Positions 39,043 to 52,300 of a stretch of 64,000 nt of DNA are shown piece after piece. The DNA comes from Aquila chrysaetos chrysaetos. Lineage: Eukaryota > Chordata > Aves > Accipitriformes > Accipitridae. Position numbers and translations under genes: made by a program. Where the stretch lies: NCBI RefSeq assembly GCF_900496995.4, contig NC_044019.1, positions 2,604,001-2,668,000 of the forward strand, read 5' to 3'. Numbering within the stretch: position 1 is the first letter of the stretch; each line of letters begins with the position of its first letter. The notes below the pieces were generated by a model that saw only the letters and a list, made by a program, of their open reading frames with translations, was not told where the DNA came from and made no database searches.

Positions 39043-41618
39043 TCACATCATGCGAGTCACAACCATCGTGAGGAAGTCCTCGTAGCTCAACCGCACGTTG
39101 CCCACCAGCCCCGTGTCCTTCTCGCGGAAGGCGTCGGTTGTGCTCTGGAGCTGCATGCAGATCTGAATGAAGCGGTCGAGCTGGATGCTGGGGTTGGAGG
39201 ATCTCTGGGCGTAGCGGGCCAGCAGCAGCTGGCTAAACTGGGGGCTCAGGTTATAGCCCATCTGGGAGAAAGCTAGGAACAAGAAACACTCCGATTAAAC
39301 CTTCCCGACAGGAGGGAGAGCAACTGTGCCCTCCATCCCGTGTGCTGGCACACACCCCATCTCCCACCGCCCCGTGGTGCTCACTTCCAAGGGCGGGTGT
39401 GCGCGGGCAGGGCTGTCCAGAAGGAGGAACCAAACCAAGGCACAAATTCCAAACATTGTTCCCCTCCATCAGACATACACACCCAAGAGTTCCTCCCACA
39501 AAACAGGCTTTAGCCACATGCCATTTGGGGGGGGGGGGGGGGGGGTGCATTTTAGGTTTCCTTAAGGAAGGAAGGTCATGCCACAGCCCTGCTGCAGCTC
39601 CTCGTCTCCTGCCCCACGGGGAAGGCTCAGTGCCAGCTCTGCCACAGCCAGTTTAGCCAGCCCAGCGTGCCCCAGCGCAGCAACAGGCATGGACTGCAGC
39701 CACGGCTGTGTGGGAGGCACCCGGAAGATCAGAAACACCCATCCCTGCTGCAGGAACGGCACAAGGAGGAGTCACCGGGCCAGACTGGAAATAAACACCA
39801 AGCAGAGCCAGACAGTGGTCCCTGGCAAGCTCTGTAAGGGCTAGGTTGGTGTCTCTGCCCCTCACGCACCTTGCTGGAGCTCGTTGAAGCTGATGGAGCC
39901 CGACTGGTCCCTGTCGTACTGCTGGAAGAGGTTCTTCCACTGCTGGATGAAGCGCAGCAAGGCTGAGAAACCGTACACGTCTATGCGTCCTGACCTGGTC
40001 TTATCGAACATGTCTGGGGAAGAAGGAGCAACGATCAGGAGCAGGGCAGTGAGGAGCAGAGCAAGGACGTGCTGCAGAAACTCCCGGAGAGCTCAGGATC
40101 TGTGCTGCAGCTCCCTGGCACCCCGCTCCAGCCCTGAAAGTCCTCCCTCACCAGGGCCGCCATCAAACAGGACCATTCAATCCCTAAGAGGCTGGTAGGA
40201 AATGGCAGAAAACCCAATGCTGGGGGAAGCAGGGGAACAGGGTGACTCTGGCTCGCTCCTGGACCTCTCCCTCCCTTTTCTCCCTGGCTCTCTGGGAGCA
40301 GGGGCTTGCTCGGCCTTGTGCAGAGCCGGGTTCCCTTTCCTGAGCAGCGTTTTGGACCCCTGACTCGCGTCCTCCACCAAAACGGTGCTCGCAGCTGCTC
40401 GGTTTGACCAGCTCTCGCTCCAGAGAGCACTTGCAGGCCAGCTGCTCAGGTAAGTGATGCCCAGGTAACAGGGGAATGCAGGCTGGGCTGGCTTCACCCA
40501 ATAGAGGTTCATCTCAAACAGATCAGAATAAAAAGCAGCAGGAGGGCAAGGAGAGCCCAAACTTACTTATCATCAGCAGGCACGTCTCGTCATTGAACGT
40601 CGACCAGTTGGAGTTGACCAGCGCCTGCTTCAGCTCCTTCACGGAGATGTACCCGCTGCGATCGGCATCGACCGCCTGGAACCAGGAGAAAGCCTCCGGG
40701 TCCACACCCGGGGGGGCATTACCTGCGTGGGGAGAGGCCATCAGCGGCTCTCACCTCCCCTCAGAGAGACCGCTGGCTGGTCTGTCCCCAGGGATGGCTC
40801 ACAGAGACACAGCCAACACCCGGGGGCCAGTCAGCACTTCTGCTCTAAACAGCTTTTTACAGCCATACGATCCCGGGAAAAGAGGTTAGCAAGGCCCGGG
40901 GCTTGGCACGTAGCGTCTGGCGGCACAGAAGGGGAAGTAAATCAGATCCTTCGCGTAGCTTGAGACGGGGAGAGCGAACCGCGGGGCTGCTGCCCCATCA
41001 CCCTGGCAGTGCCGGGCGGCAGGTGCGCGGCCATAAAGGTTTATTGCTGGTGCTCGGGGCTGCGGCCTCTTCATCACCCTCCTCCTCCTCCTCCTCCTTT
41101 TCGGCACCTTCCTCCTCCAGGTTTTAAAATAATAAACTGGGACTTTGCAGTTCAGCTGAGCTGGGCGAGGGGCGCCGAGCAGGCCCCTCCTGGCACGGAT
41201 CGGGGCTGCCACACAGGGAACGACCCCCCCCCCCCTCCAAAATCTCTGTCCCGGGGGGCACCCCGGGTCCCGGCCGCAGGAGGGACCCCTCAACCCCGCG
41301 GCCCCACTCACCTCCGGGGGCCGCCCCCCCGTAGGGCCCGGGCTGGGGGCCGCCTCCAGGTTGTCCGTAGGGTCCCCCGGGGGGGGGCTGACCGTAGGGC
41401 CCCCCACCGTAGGGAGAAGCCCCGGGGTAGGGACCGGCCGGGGGCGCGCCGGGGGCCTGTCCTGCGCCGGGGAAGCCCTGGGGAGGGGACAAAGCCCGGT
41501 GTGCGACCGGCAACGAGCCCCCCCCCGCCGCCGCTACCGCCCCCCCCCCCCCACCTCACCCCGGTCCCCCCCCCGCCCCGCTCCGACCCGGCCCCACCTG
41601 CCCCGGATACGCCGCCAT
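39043..41618 (-). CDS. PEF1: PEF1, penta-EF-hand domain protein 1 (peflin)
   Basis: Cytosolic Ca2+-binding partner of ALG-2 (PDCD6), acting in ER-to-Golgi transport and as a KLHL12 co-adaptor. Coding exons in transcript order: 41598-41618, 41312-41477, 40567-40722, 39870-40013, 39043-39272. They join in frame to 238 residues. The N-terminal 62 residues are Pro/Gly/Tyr-rich with PYGQP-like repeats. EF-hand loops are D81-E92, D118-Y128 region and D148-E159. Two weaker hands follow in the last exon, with MGYNLSPQF between them. The last exon also carries the LDRFIQ and AFREKD motifs of the dimerising end. The human protein has 284 residues, so the difference lies mainly in the N-terminal repeat region. 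The start ATG opens a 21-nt first exon (MAAYPGQ) matching the human N-terminus. The gene is convergent with TINAGL1 and lies downstream of COL16A1 on the same strand. Confidence 0.96.
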
Positions 41619-41800
41619 AACACCGCTGCTGCGCCCCCGCCCCGCCCCTCGCTGACGTCACGGGATGCGCGCGCGCCCATTGGCTGCGGCCCGCCAGAGG
41701 CCACGCCCTCCCTCGCCGCCGTGGAAGCGTGGGAGGGGTCAGCTAGGCGGGGCGGTGACGCGAGGGAAGCGCGCGCCCGGAGGGGGCTTAAAGCGGCAAT
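41619..41800 (-). promoter_or_regulatory. PEF1: PEF1 CpG promoter with CRE and CCAAT boxes
   Basis: A CpG-rich block upstream of the PEF1 ATG. It contains a full cAMP-response-element palindrome TGACGTCA (41653-41660) and, on the minus strand, a CCAAT box (41679-41683). Their order fits a TATA-less housekeeping promoter. The function is inferred from the motifs only. Confidence 0.6.
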
Positions 41801-41865
41801 GACGACTGAGAGGGGTGGGGCCCACCGAGTCCCGACGGGTTCTCCCCGGGACCTACACGGGAGCA

Positions 41866-43006
41866 GGGCTAGGATTTCCCCGGGAGCCGGTCCGGGATCC
41901 CCCCAGAGGCAGGGGCAGGATCAGCCCTGGAGCAGGGCCGGGAGGAGGCTGGGAGCGGGGCTGGGATCGCCCCAAGAGCTGGTCTGAGGTCCCCCCAGGA
42001 TCAGGGCTGGGATCCCCCCAGGATCAGGGAAGGTATCTCCCCAGGATCGGGGCTGGGATCCCCCAGGATAAGGGCTGGGATCCTTCAGGATCAGGGCTTG
42101 GATCTCCTCAGGAGCTGGTCTGAGATCCTCCCCCGAGGCAGGGCTGGGATCCTTCAGGATCAGGGCTGGGATACCCCCAAAGGCAGGGCTGGAATGCCCC
42201 AGGATCAGGGCTGGGATCCGCCCAGGATCAGAGCTGGGATCCACCCAGGATCAGAGCTAGGATATCCCCAGAGGCAGGGCTGGGATCCCCCAAGGTGCAG
42301 GACTGGGATCCCCCAGGATAAGGGCTGGGATCCCCCCAGGATCAGGGCTTGGATCTCCTCAGGAGCTGGTCTGAAATCTCCCCCAAGGCAGGGCTGAGAT
42401 CCCCCAGAGGCAGGGCTGGAATGCCCCAGGTGCAGGGCTGGGATCCCTCCAGGATCAGGGCTGGGATCTCCCCAGGATCAGGGCTGGGATCCCCCCAAAG
42501 GCAGGGGTGGAATCCCCCAGGTGCAGGGCTGGGATCTCCCCAGAGGCAGGGCTGGAATGCCCCAGGATCAGGGCTGGGATCCCTCCAGGATCAGGGCTAG
42601 GATCTCCCCAGGATCAGGGCTGGGATCACCCCAAAGGCAGGGCTGGAATGCCCCAGGATCGAGGCTGGGATATCCCCAGAGGCAGAGCTGGGATCCCCCA
42701 GGATCAGGGCTAGGATCCCCCCAAAGGCAGGGGTGGAATCCCCCAGGTGCAGGGCTGGGATCCACCCAGGATCAGGGCTGGGAACTCGCCAGAGGCAGGG
42801 CTGGGATCACTCAGGATCAGGGCTAGGATCCCTCTGGGATCAGGGCTGGGATCTCCCCAGGATCAGTGCTGGGATCTCCCCAGGTGCAGGGCTGGGATCC
42901 ACCAGGATCAGGGCTGGGATACCCCCAGAGGCAGGGCTGGGATCACCCCAAAGGCAGGTCCGGGATCCCCCAGGATCAGGGCTGGGATCCCCCCAGGATC
43001 CAACCC
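41866..43006. repeat. 24-bp minisatellite between PEF1 and COL16A1
   Basis: About 45 imperfect copies of a 24-bp unit close to GGATCAGGGCTGGGATCCCC. Variants have GAGGCAGGGCTGGAATGCCC. Many units contain GGATCC-like steps. Since 24 is a multiple of 3, chance open frames with an 8-residue period run on the plus strand; they are not genes. The array fills most of the gap between the two genes and probably lies in or just beyond the COL16A1 3' UTR. Confidence 0.9.
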
Positions 43007-43394
43007 CATCAGGGCCAGTGCCACGGGCTGGAAGGGGGGCTCTGAGGCACCGTGCCCCCGGCCGGGCTGACCTCGGGGTACCCCACGTACGGGACCGGGA
43101 CTGCGGTCTCGGGCATCCTCATCCCTGGGGGGACAGGGACGGGGACCGGGACAGAGCGGAGTTGCGGAGATCCGGCACGCAGCCGAGCGAGGAGGCGGGA
43201 GGCCTGGGGGGGGGCACCAGCACGGGTGTATTTGGCCGGGCAAGATCCACCTGCCCTCACGATCACGACGGAGCTGTACAACACCCCCCCCGTCCCCGCC
43301 GCGGGACAGGCACGGCCCCCGGCACAGCGGGGAAACAATATTAACAGCAAAGGCGGGGGGCACGGGGGGGGGGAAGGGGGGCGCGGGGACCCCC

Positions 43395-46300
43395 TCAGCC
43401 AAAGGGACCCTTGACGTTTTTGGGCTGGAAAAGCGGCTGCTCCAGGGGCACGGCACCCAGGCACTCCGCCGGGCTGCAGTGCCCCGTTTTTCCCGGCTGC
43501 CCCGTGGCACCCGGGGGGCCGGGGATGCCGGGGATACCCTGCTGTCCCACGGGGCCGGGGGGGCCCATCTTCCCGTAGCCTGGTGGCCCTTGGGGACCTG
43601 GAAGAGATGGAGAGAAAAAGGGAGGTGGCAAGGCGTGGGAGGTGGCAAGGCGTGGGGGCTGGCAACGAGCCCCAGCATGGGGCTAGCGGCCACGCGGAGG
43701 GAGGGGGCTCACCTGGGGGTCCCGGGGGGCCGCTGTCCCCCATCACCCCCACGCCTTTCTCTCCTTTCTCTCCTTTGGCGCCTGGCTCGCCTGGAGGAGA
43801 GGCGGATGGAGAGGGATGAGACCCCGGCACAACCGCGACGCCCCAGCGCTCGGGAACACCGGGAATGTCCCGGGGAGCAGCACCTACCCCGCATGCCCGG
43901 CACGCCCTGTCGCCCCTCTCTGCCGATCTGCCCCGGCATCCCCGGGGAACCGGGGGGTCCCGGCCGGCCGGGCAGCCCGTCCTTCCCTGGGGGACCGGGT
44001 CTCCCTGGGGATGCCACCATCTCCACCGGGAAGTGCAGCCGGGAGGTGTAGTACGCCATCCGTTCTGCGGGAAAAGGCGGCCACGCTCAGCACCGGCGGG
44101 GATGAAGCGATGCCGGGGGTGCGACCGGCCCCCGCCGCCCCCTTACCGTCAAACATCTTGTTCAGCTCCTGCTGGATGAACCTCTTGATCTCGTCGTAAT
44201 TCACCACGTCTCCCTGGGGGGACACAGGAGGGACCATCGCCACCGGACCCCGTGGAGGGATGGGGGTCCCCGCGTCCCGGCCGCCCCTCCTTACCATCAT
44301 CCCCGGGGGTCCTGGAAGCCCAGGGTTGCCCGCAGGTCCTGGCGAGCCGGGGGGGCCCCTTTCACCCGCGGGACCCCGTGGCCCCACGAGGCCCATGGAG
44401 CCGCTTTTCCCTGGCCCCCCGGGCATGCCGGCTCTGCCCTTCTCCCCGGGGTAGCCCCTCTCGCCGGGGGATCCAGCTTCACCCTGCGGAGACACGGAGA
44501 GGCAGGGCTCAGTCCCGGCACCCCCGGCTCTGAGCGGGGCTGTGGGGTGCCGGGATGGCGGCGGTGGCACGGACGGGCTTTCTCCTCACCTTCTGGCCGG
44601 CCGGTCCCACGATGCCGGGTTTTCCTGGGGGGCCCTGGGGAGACACGGAGGAGCAGGGTGACAGGGATGTCCCCACCCTGGGGACACCACGGCCAGGCCA
44701 GAGGATGCCACGATCTGGCCCCGGGGTCCCACCGGGCGGGAGAGCCGCAGAACCCGCACCGCATACCTCTTTACCGACGGGTCCGTCTGGTCCCTGCTCC
44801 CCCTGCGGAATCAAAGCGGGGCGGCGTGAGACGGAGATCGGTCCTCGGAGTCCCCGCTGCACCGGGGGGGCAGAGGGCTGTGCCACCCCTCGCGCCCCGC
44901 TGCACTCACCGGCGGTCCTGGGTGGCCCGGGGGTCCTGGCTGTCCTGGCATCCCCGGCAGACCTCGCTCCCCCACGGAGCCCCGCTCGCCCTTCAGCCCC
45001 TGCGGAGAGGCAGGAGGAGGCAGCCGGGAGCGTCGGGGTCGGCGCAGGGGATGGGGACGGTGACCCCCAAACCCGCTCTCCGTGGCACCCACCCGGCCCC
45101 CGCGGTACTCACCACTCCGGCGAGGCCAGCAGGACCCGGCTGCCCCGGGCTGCCAGGGGGACCCTGGGGGGCACAGAGAGAGGGGTGTCAGCTGGGGGGG
45201 GGGGGGGGGCACGGATGATGTCCCCGCTCCCTGCGCCGGAGGGAGGCCACGCCGCGCTCCCCACGGTCCTGGTGCGCCGTGGGGGGGCAGATCCAACTTA
45301 CGATGAGCCCTGGGGGTCCCTGCCGACCTTGGGGTCCCATGGGTCCGGGGTCACCCTGAGGAAGGCAGTGTGATTGAGGGGTGGTGTGGGGACCACCCGG
45401 CTTAGGGCTCCAGCGCCCACCCACCCCCTCGGCTCACCTCCGCTCCCGGCCGGCCCGTGATCCCCGGGGGGCCGGGTTTGCCGCAGTCACCCTACGAGAA
45501 GGAAGGGACGCCGTGGGCAGCGCAACGCGCGGAGACCCTGGCCCAGGACCAAAGTCCTCGGGGCTGTCACCGCCGCGTGTCCCCCAGTGCCGCCGTCGCT
45601 CACCTTGGGTCCCGGGAGACCCGGGTGCCCCGTCTTCCCCTTGAAGCCCTGGAGGGAGAAAAGAGCTGGGTGGGGGTCCCCCGGCTCCTGTGAGCAGACG
45701 GAGGCAGGCGACACCGACCCCAGCCTCTGCTGGGGACCCCGTCCTGCAGCGGTGGGCTGGGGGGGGGGATGCCCACCCACCCTTTGGGCTCAGCATCCCC
45801 AGGAGCATGCGGTGGGACAGTCCTGGCTCAGGGGACACCCGGTTCTAACTGCGGGGACATGCCAGGCACCGAGCACCGGAGAGGGGTGACAAGGAAGGCT
45901 GTCACTCACCGGAGGACCCATCATCCCTGGTGGCCCGGGCGGTCCGGGGTCACCCTGGAGAGAAAGAGGTACGGGTTGGGGGTGTCCTGGGGGGGGGGGG
46001 GGGCTGCCCCCCTGCTAGCACCCCGGAATGCCCCAGAACCTCACCCGCAGCCCTGGCTTGCCGTCCTTGCCGTCCAGTCCTTCCAAGCCAGCGGGGCCCT
46101 GCGGTGACAAGGTGAGGGTGTCAGAGGGTGGTTTGGACCGAGGGGTTCTGGGGGTCCCCGAGGGACCCGCTCTGGGCACCCCAGGCCATGGGAACGGGGA
46201 ATAGGTCCCTGGGGAATGGGTCCAGCCAGCGGTGCTCCCCAGCAGCACCATGATACCAGTGGTCCTGCCCCCTCTCCCCACAAAGGTGGCATAGGAAGGG

Positions 46301-49300
46301 GGTCTCACCTGGATGCCCGGGGGTCCGGGGGGTCCAGGGGGCCCTGGCATCCCCGTGGGGCCACGCATGCCCTCGCTGCCCTGCAAGAGCCACAGGTCAA
46401 GGGAGCAGCAGGGGCTGGGCAAGCCTCCGCCACCCCGCAGAGCAGGGGCCAAACTGAGCCCACCAGCCCAAGGGATGAGCGGTGCCACTGCGCAGCCACA
46501 TGCCGGTGGCACTCACCCATGGCACTCACCTTCTCGGCCGCGGGCCCCGGTGGCCCGGCTGGACCGACCTTCCCTGGGAAGCCGGGGGGCCCCTAAAGAG
46601 AAGAGGGGTGTTAAGTAGGGGGGGGGGAGGTCATCGCGGTGGGAGAGCCCAGCCCTGCACAGCCCGCTGTCTCCAAGCTCATTTTAACGGGTTTGCTCTG
46701 GGGCTGCTCTCCGCACCTTATCCGGCGGGATGTGCCCGTGTCCCCCTGGTAGAGACCCGTGTCCCCATCCCCAGCTGGCTACCCGGCCCCATGGGGACAT
46801 GGGGACACACAGCCAGGGCCAGGCATCATCTCCCGGGGACACCCCGCTGTGCTGGAGCATCGTTCCCAGCAGCCCCAGTGGGATGTACTCACCGGTGGCC
46901 CCGGGAAGCCAGGCTGGCCCTGGAAACCCTGTGGAGAGACGAGAACTGAGCCGGACCCCAACGGCCGCATCCTGCCCGATGGGGGTCCTGGGGATCCCCA
47001 TCCTTGCGGGACCCTCGGGGATGCTCACCTGGTCCCCCTTCTCGCCGGCACTGCCCGGGAGCCCGCGCTCGCCCCTCGGTCCCTGCGGAAAGAGGGGGTG
47101 AGGAGGGTGGGGAGCACCTCGCTGCACCCACAGCCACCGCGGCCGTCCCCCCTCCCTCCCCATAGCCCCCCGGGAGCCGATCAGAGTGGGCACCTACCGC
47201 TGGCCCTGTGGGACCTGGGAGGCCGTCCAAGCCGGGGGGTCCCTGGGAAGGGGAGGAACAGGGTCAGATGGATGTGGCTGGAAGAACCTCAATCCCGGTA
47301 GCCACGGCGAGGGGGGCACCCGGGAGAGCCCCCAGCCCTCTGCCCCTGGAGCACAGCCCTGAGGGACTCACCAGTTCCCCTTTCTCCCCAGGGGGGCCCA
47401 CGTAGCCTCGCTCACCTTTGATGCCCTGGGGAAGGAAGGAGATGAAGGCACCGCGCAGGACAGGGGACGAGCTGGGACGTGGGGCACAGACAGGACATGG
47501 GGCATGGGTGGGAGATGGGGGACCAGACGGGGCACGGATGGGGTGCAGGGATGGATGGGGAAAAATGGGGCACAGACGAGGCATGCACGGGGCACAGATG
47601 GATGGGGCACGGATGGAGTCAACAGACGGGCAATGGATAGGGCACTGGGAATGTGTGGGATGGGATGGATGGGGCAGGGATGAGCCCTGCAGGGACATGG
47701 TGCTCGGTGCCCGCCGGGGTCTCCCAACTGCTTGCCCCAGCAGAATGGGGGGGGCCCCAGCGAGCACCAGGGAGGGACGTGGGGACACACGAGGCGGCTG
47801 GGGGCTGGCCCGTGCTGCCTGGCTCCCCGCGGTACTCACGGGAAGGCCGGGGGGACCCGTCGCGCCAGGGTAGCCGGGCTGCCCTGGAGGTCCCTGTGCA
47901 GGAGGAGGACGATGCTGAGCCACCTGCAATGCCCCAGCCAGGTGCCCAAAGCCCACGGGGCACCAGTGTCCCCCCTCCATCCCCTCCTCCCACACCACTC
48001 ACCGGCTCCCCTTTGGCTCCAGCAAGCCCGGCAGGGCCACGTTCCCCCTGGAGACCCTTCGGAGGGAGAAGAGAAGAGCTGCAGGGGGTCTCCTCCGGCC
48101 CCTGCCCGGGGCTGTGCCCACCTGGCAGCACAACCGGGCAGAGTGCGGGGGGCCGAGGACCTGGGCACGGCCCACGGGGTCTGCGATCTCCATCGACCCG
48201 CACCGGCCCCAGTCTGTCCAGCACCTCCGGGCACCGGGGAGGAGGACCCACTCGGCACCTGGCTGGGGTCCCTCCACCCACGGCACCGGGCTCAACGCCC
48301 AAGCGTGGCCGTGTACGCTCCCACCCAGACACAGGTCACTGCTGCCTGTGCCCCCCACGCTGTGGCAAACGGGCAGGACCCACGGGCAGCCCTGGTGCCA
48401 CGGAGCCATGGAAAGCTCAGTGCTGGTGGAGGGGGGGGGGGGGGGCTGCGTGGGGTGCCCAGCTCCTGGCACCCCGGCCACTGCCCAGGACATGCTTCAG
48501 ACCGCAGCTCCATCCCGGTGCGACCCGCTGCCTCCCCGTCCTCCCAGGGCACGCCAGGCACAGGTGACACGGGTGACGGCTGGGAGCCCCCGGGCTCCGT
48601 GCCACGGGACCACCGGGGTGGGTTAGTGGGATGACGTGGTGCCGAGGCGGTGGAGACTGGACAGGACACACTGGCACACCGCAGAGCAACGACCCACAAA
48701 GACGACCCACGCAGACCCACACAGACCGTGGTGTTATGGTGACATTAGTGGACGAGGGGACAGGAGCAGGACAACGACTGGCGCGGGCGAGGGAGGGCAG
48801 GATCCTCCGAGAGCCGCCGGCGCAGCCCCACCGCCTCCTCGTGCTAGGAGGGAGCAGGAGGATGAAGATGAAGATGACGATGAAGGTGAAGATCAAGATG
48901 GAGATGGTGGTGGAGGCTGGCTGACCACAGAGGACCCAGGGACCAGGGGGAGGAAGAGGACGAGCCCGGGCAGCACCGGCCGCACGGGGGGGATCCTCCC
49001 GGCCCCCACGAGGGGAGTCCCCAGGGGCAACCGGGGAAGGGGCAGCAGCCGGGTGCCTCCTGGTGCACCCAGCCCACCCCGCGGGAGCTGCGGTGAGCCG
49101 CGGGCACCAAGCCGGCGTAGCAGCTCCCCGGCACGCCGAGAACGGCTGAGGCGAGTCAGCCTGGAGGCTGTGGCCGTCCCGGGGTCCCGCGGCAGTGAAG
49201 GACCCCGACACGGGGCACCGGGGGCAGATGCACCGGGGCTGGTGAGTGCCAGCACCAGGTCCCTGAGCTCAGGAAGATCATTCCCAAGCCTGCAGACCCC

Positions 49301-52300
49301 GGGTCCGCCGAGAACCCCCTGCGTGGCAATGGAGGAGGTGAAAATGGGAGGATGGAGATGGGGGTGGAGGGGATGGAGGGCAGCTGGGCTGCGGCTGCTC
49401 CCAGGGGGGGACAGGGACAGGGGGACACAGCCAAACCAAGCGGCAGCGACAGAGGGCACAGAGCAGAGCCGTGCTGGGTCCTTACGGGCAGTCCGGGTGC
49501 GCCAGGCGTTCCAGGAAAGCCTGGGGGGCCCTGAGGGGAGAAACAGGGAGATCACAGCCTGGAAACGGCACCCGGGAGCCTGGGCTGAGTCCTCGGGGTG
49601 CCGCAGAGCGGCTGGGCACGGGCCGGCTCGGCCTCGGCATCCCACCAAGCCGGGCTTTCTGCTCCATCTCCGGGCCGGCAGCACCTTCACCTCCGTGTCC
49701 AGACTCGCCGGGGGACGGCCGTGCCACGCTGCACCTCTGCCTCGCCACGGCCTCGGGGCAGGGCGCCGGGCCCCCTCGGCAACTTGCAGCGTGGGGGGGG
49801 GTCCAAGCCCCCCCCCAGGACCATAACACGATGCCCGCCCTCCGCCCCGGGCAGGGGTACTTACGATGGGCCCCGGTGGCCCCGGGGGTCCCCGCAGTCC
49901 TGGTGAGCCCTGGGAGAGATGGGTGCATTAGGCATGACCACGGCGGGGGGGGGGACAGGGACCTGGCCCCACTCCAGCTCCGAGGGGCACCGAGGGACCA
50001 CCCATGGCCCCCACGGACACCGGGAAGGGCTGGGATGGTGGCGGGGGGGGAGCTGGAGGAGAAGGGCAGCTCCGCGGATGGGGAGGACACCCACCTGCTC
50101 GCCTCTCTCGCCGGGGATGCCCGGGGCACCCGGGAGCCCGGGATCGCCCACGCAGTCCGGGTCAGGGCTGTCACCCTGCGGGGAGCGGGGGACACGTCAG
50201 GAGCTGGGACCGGCTCTGCCCGCTGCCCACGGCCGAGCCCTGCCAAGCCAAGTGCCCCTCGAAGCAACCTCCGCTCCCCAAAGCCCCAGCTGCTCCCGCA
50301 ATGAGGGTACGGTGCCGGGTCCTGCCCCAGTTGGAACCAACCCTGCAGCACCCTGGGGGACCAGGGGACCCAGACCAGCGTAGCAGCTCAGCCCCAGGGG
50401 CAGGGAGAGGGTGCCGGGTGGCACGGTTCACTCACCCGAGCCTCCTCCGCTCTCGGGAACTGGGCAAAGCACTGGAAGAAAACCCAGGAGTCACCCGGGG
50501 ATCCCCTGCAGGGGTGCACTGGGGGAACCGTGGGGCACAGTGGGGCGCGGAGCCCCGCATTTTGCACCCCTCGGGTGCTCAGCACCCTCTGCTCCAGCCT
50601 GCGCCGGCCCCTGGCACAGGACAAGCCCGTCACCCTCCCCAGGGACCCCATCCAGGGTAGGCAGGACCAGCAGGACCAGCATACCCAGAGCGTGCCCGGA
50701 GCGTGCCCAGCCCTGCAAGCGCCTGCTGCTTCGCACGACTGCCATGTGAGCCGATGCCCAGGAGCTCGGGAGCATCTCTGCACTTCACCCCAAGACCCAC
50801 CAAGACCAGGGGTTTTTGGGCACCGGGCTTCCCACCCGGAGGTGGGCAATACTCACGCGGGCGCAGCTTTCGCTGCCGGGGGCACCCGGCATGCCCCCAT
50901 CTCCCTTCTCTCCCTTGACACCGCTGGGTGCTTCGAAGGCTGCCTGCAGCTGGGTGCAGTCCCCGCAGAGGGTCTGGGAGGAGGCAGGGAGTCAGGGGCA
51001 CCTCGGGGTACCACGGGCATGACCCACAGCGGGAAGATGCCCCATCCCCACGCTCTCACCTTCAGCACTTCGATGTTCCTCTCGGCCATGACGGCCAGTG
51101 GCCCCTGGAAGAGATGCAGGAGGGAAGGGGACGGTCCCCGCACCGGGGCAGGGGGGGAGCAGGACAGGTGGCCGTGGGGGTCTCTGCCGCGGGCACAGCC
51201 GCTACCTACCAGGTCTCCGGCCGGTCCGGGCAGTCCCGGCAAACCGTTGTGTCCTGGTATCCCCTAAAGCCGAGGAGAGCGCTTGAATATTTAAACCCTG
51301 TGCCAAAAGCTGGGCAGGATCGGTCCCCACTCGCCCGGTTCCGCTCCCGTCTCCCATCGCTCACCTGGCGGCCCGGGGCACCGGGGGGACCGGGGGGGCC
51401 GGGTGCTCCTGGGGGACCCTGCAACACCCCAAAACACAAATGGAGAGAGGCGGGGGGGGGGGGGTGAGGCGGTGGCGGGTGGGGGGCCGGCGGGCGCAGC
51501 GCAGCGGGAGCAGCACCCACCTGCGGGCCCGGCTGCGGCTGCCAGGACATCCCGGTCCAGAGTCCTGGGGCTCCCTGGGGCCGAGAGAAGGGGAAGAGCG
51601 TTCAGCGGGGGCGAAGCAGAGCCGGGGGGTGCCCACGGGCGCTCGCGGTGCTTACCGGCATGCCGGCGTAGCTGGGGTCCTGGCGGGGACCGGGTGGGCA
51701 GGTGCACTCCCCGGGGTCTCCCTGCAGAGAGAAGAGGTGAGGGCAGGGAGGGTGCTGGGGCGGCACGGGGGGGCACAGCTCGACCCCGACCCCAGCTCAC
51801 CTTCTCGCCCTGGGCACCCTTCTCCCCCTGCGAGGAGAAAAGCCGGAGATGTGCGTTAGCAGGCGGCCCCCATCCCCGTCCCGGTGACCCCCACCCACGG
51901 CCAGGCGAGCACCGGTGCGCGGCAGCTCAGCACCGTGCCGCCCGCACGCCTGGCAGCGCTGCCTGTAGTCGCAGGCGCGACCCGTCTGCCCGCGGTACGT
52001 ACCGGCTGCCCGCTGGACCCGGGTGCCCCGGGGAGCCCCCGCTGCCCTTCGGGGCCCTGCGAGGAAGAGGAGGGTGAGGAAGCTCAGCTTTGGGCTCGGA
52101 CCACGGCACGGCGGTTTTTAGCCGGGAGAGGACGGCGATGCCCGTCCTGGAGGGCAGGACTTACCGGTGGCCCCGTGACGCTGGTCCCTGGTGGCCCGGG
52201 GGGTCCCACAGCACCTTTGGGACCCGGAGATCCCTGCAGAGGAAGGACGGCAGGAGTGGGGGAGCGGGGGGGGGGAGGGAGGGCTGGGGGACGCTCCCTT

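Noticed and set aside
41815-43344. Series of plus-strand open frames with 8-residue repeats
   Set aside because: The 24-bp minisatellite is a multiple of three, so open frames arise by chance; no splice or start context supports them.
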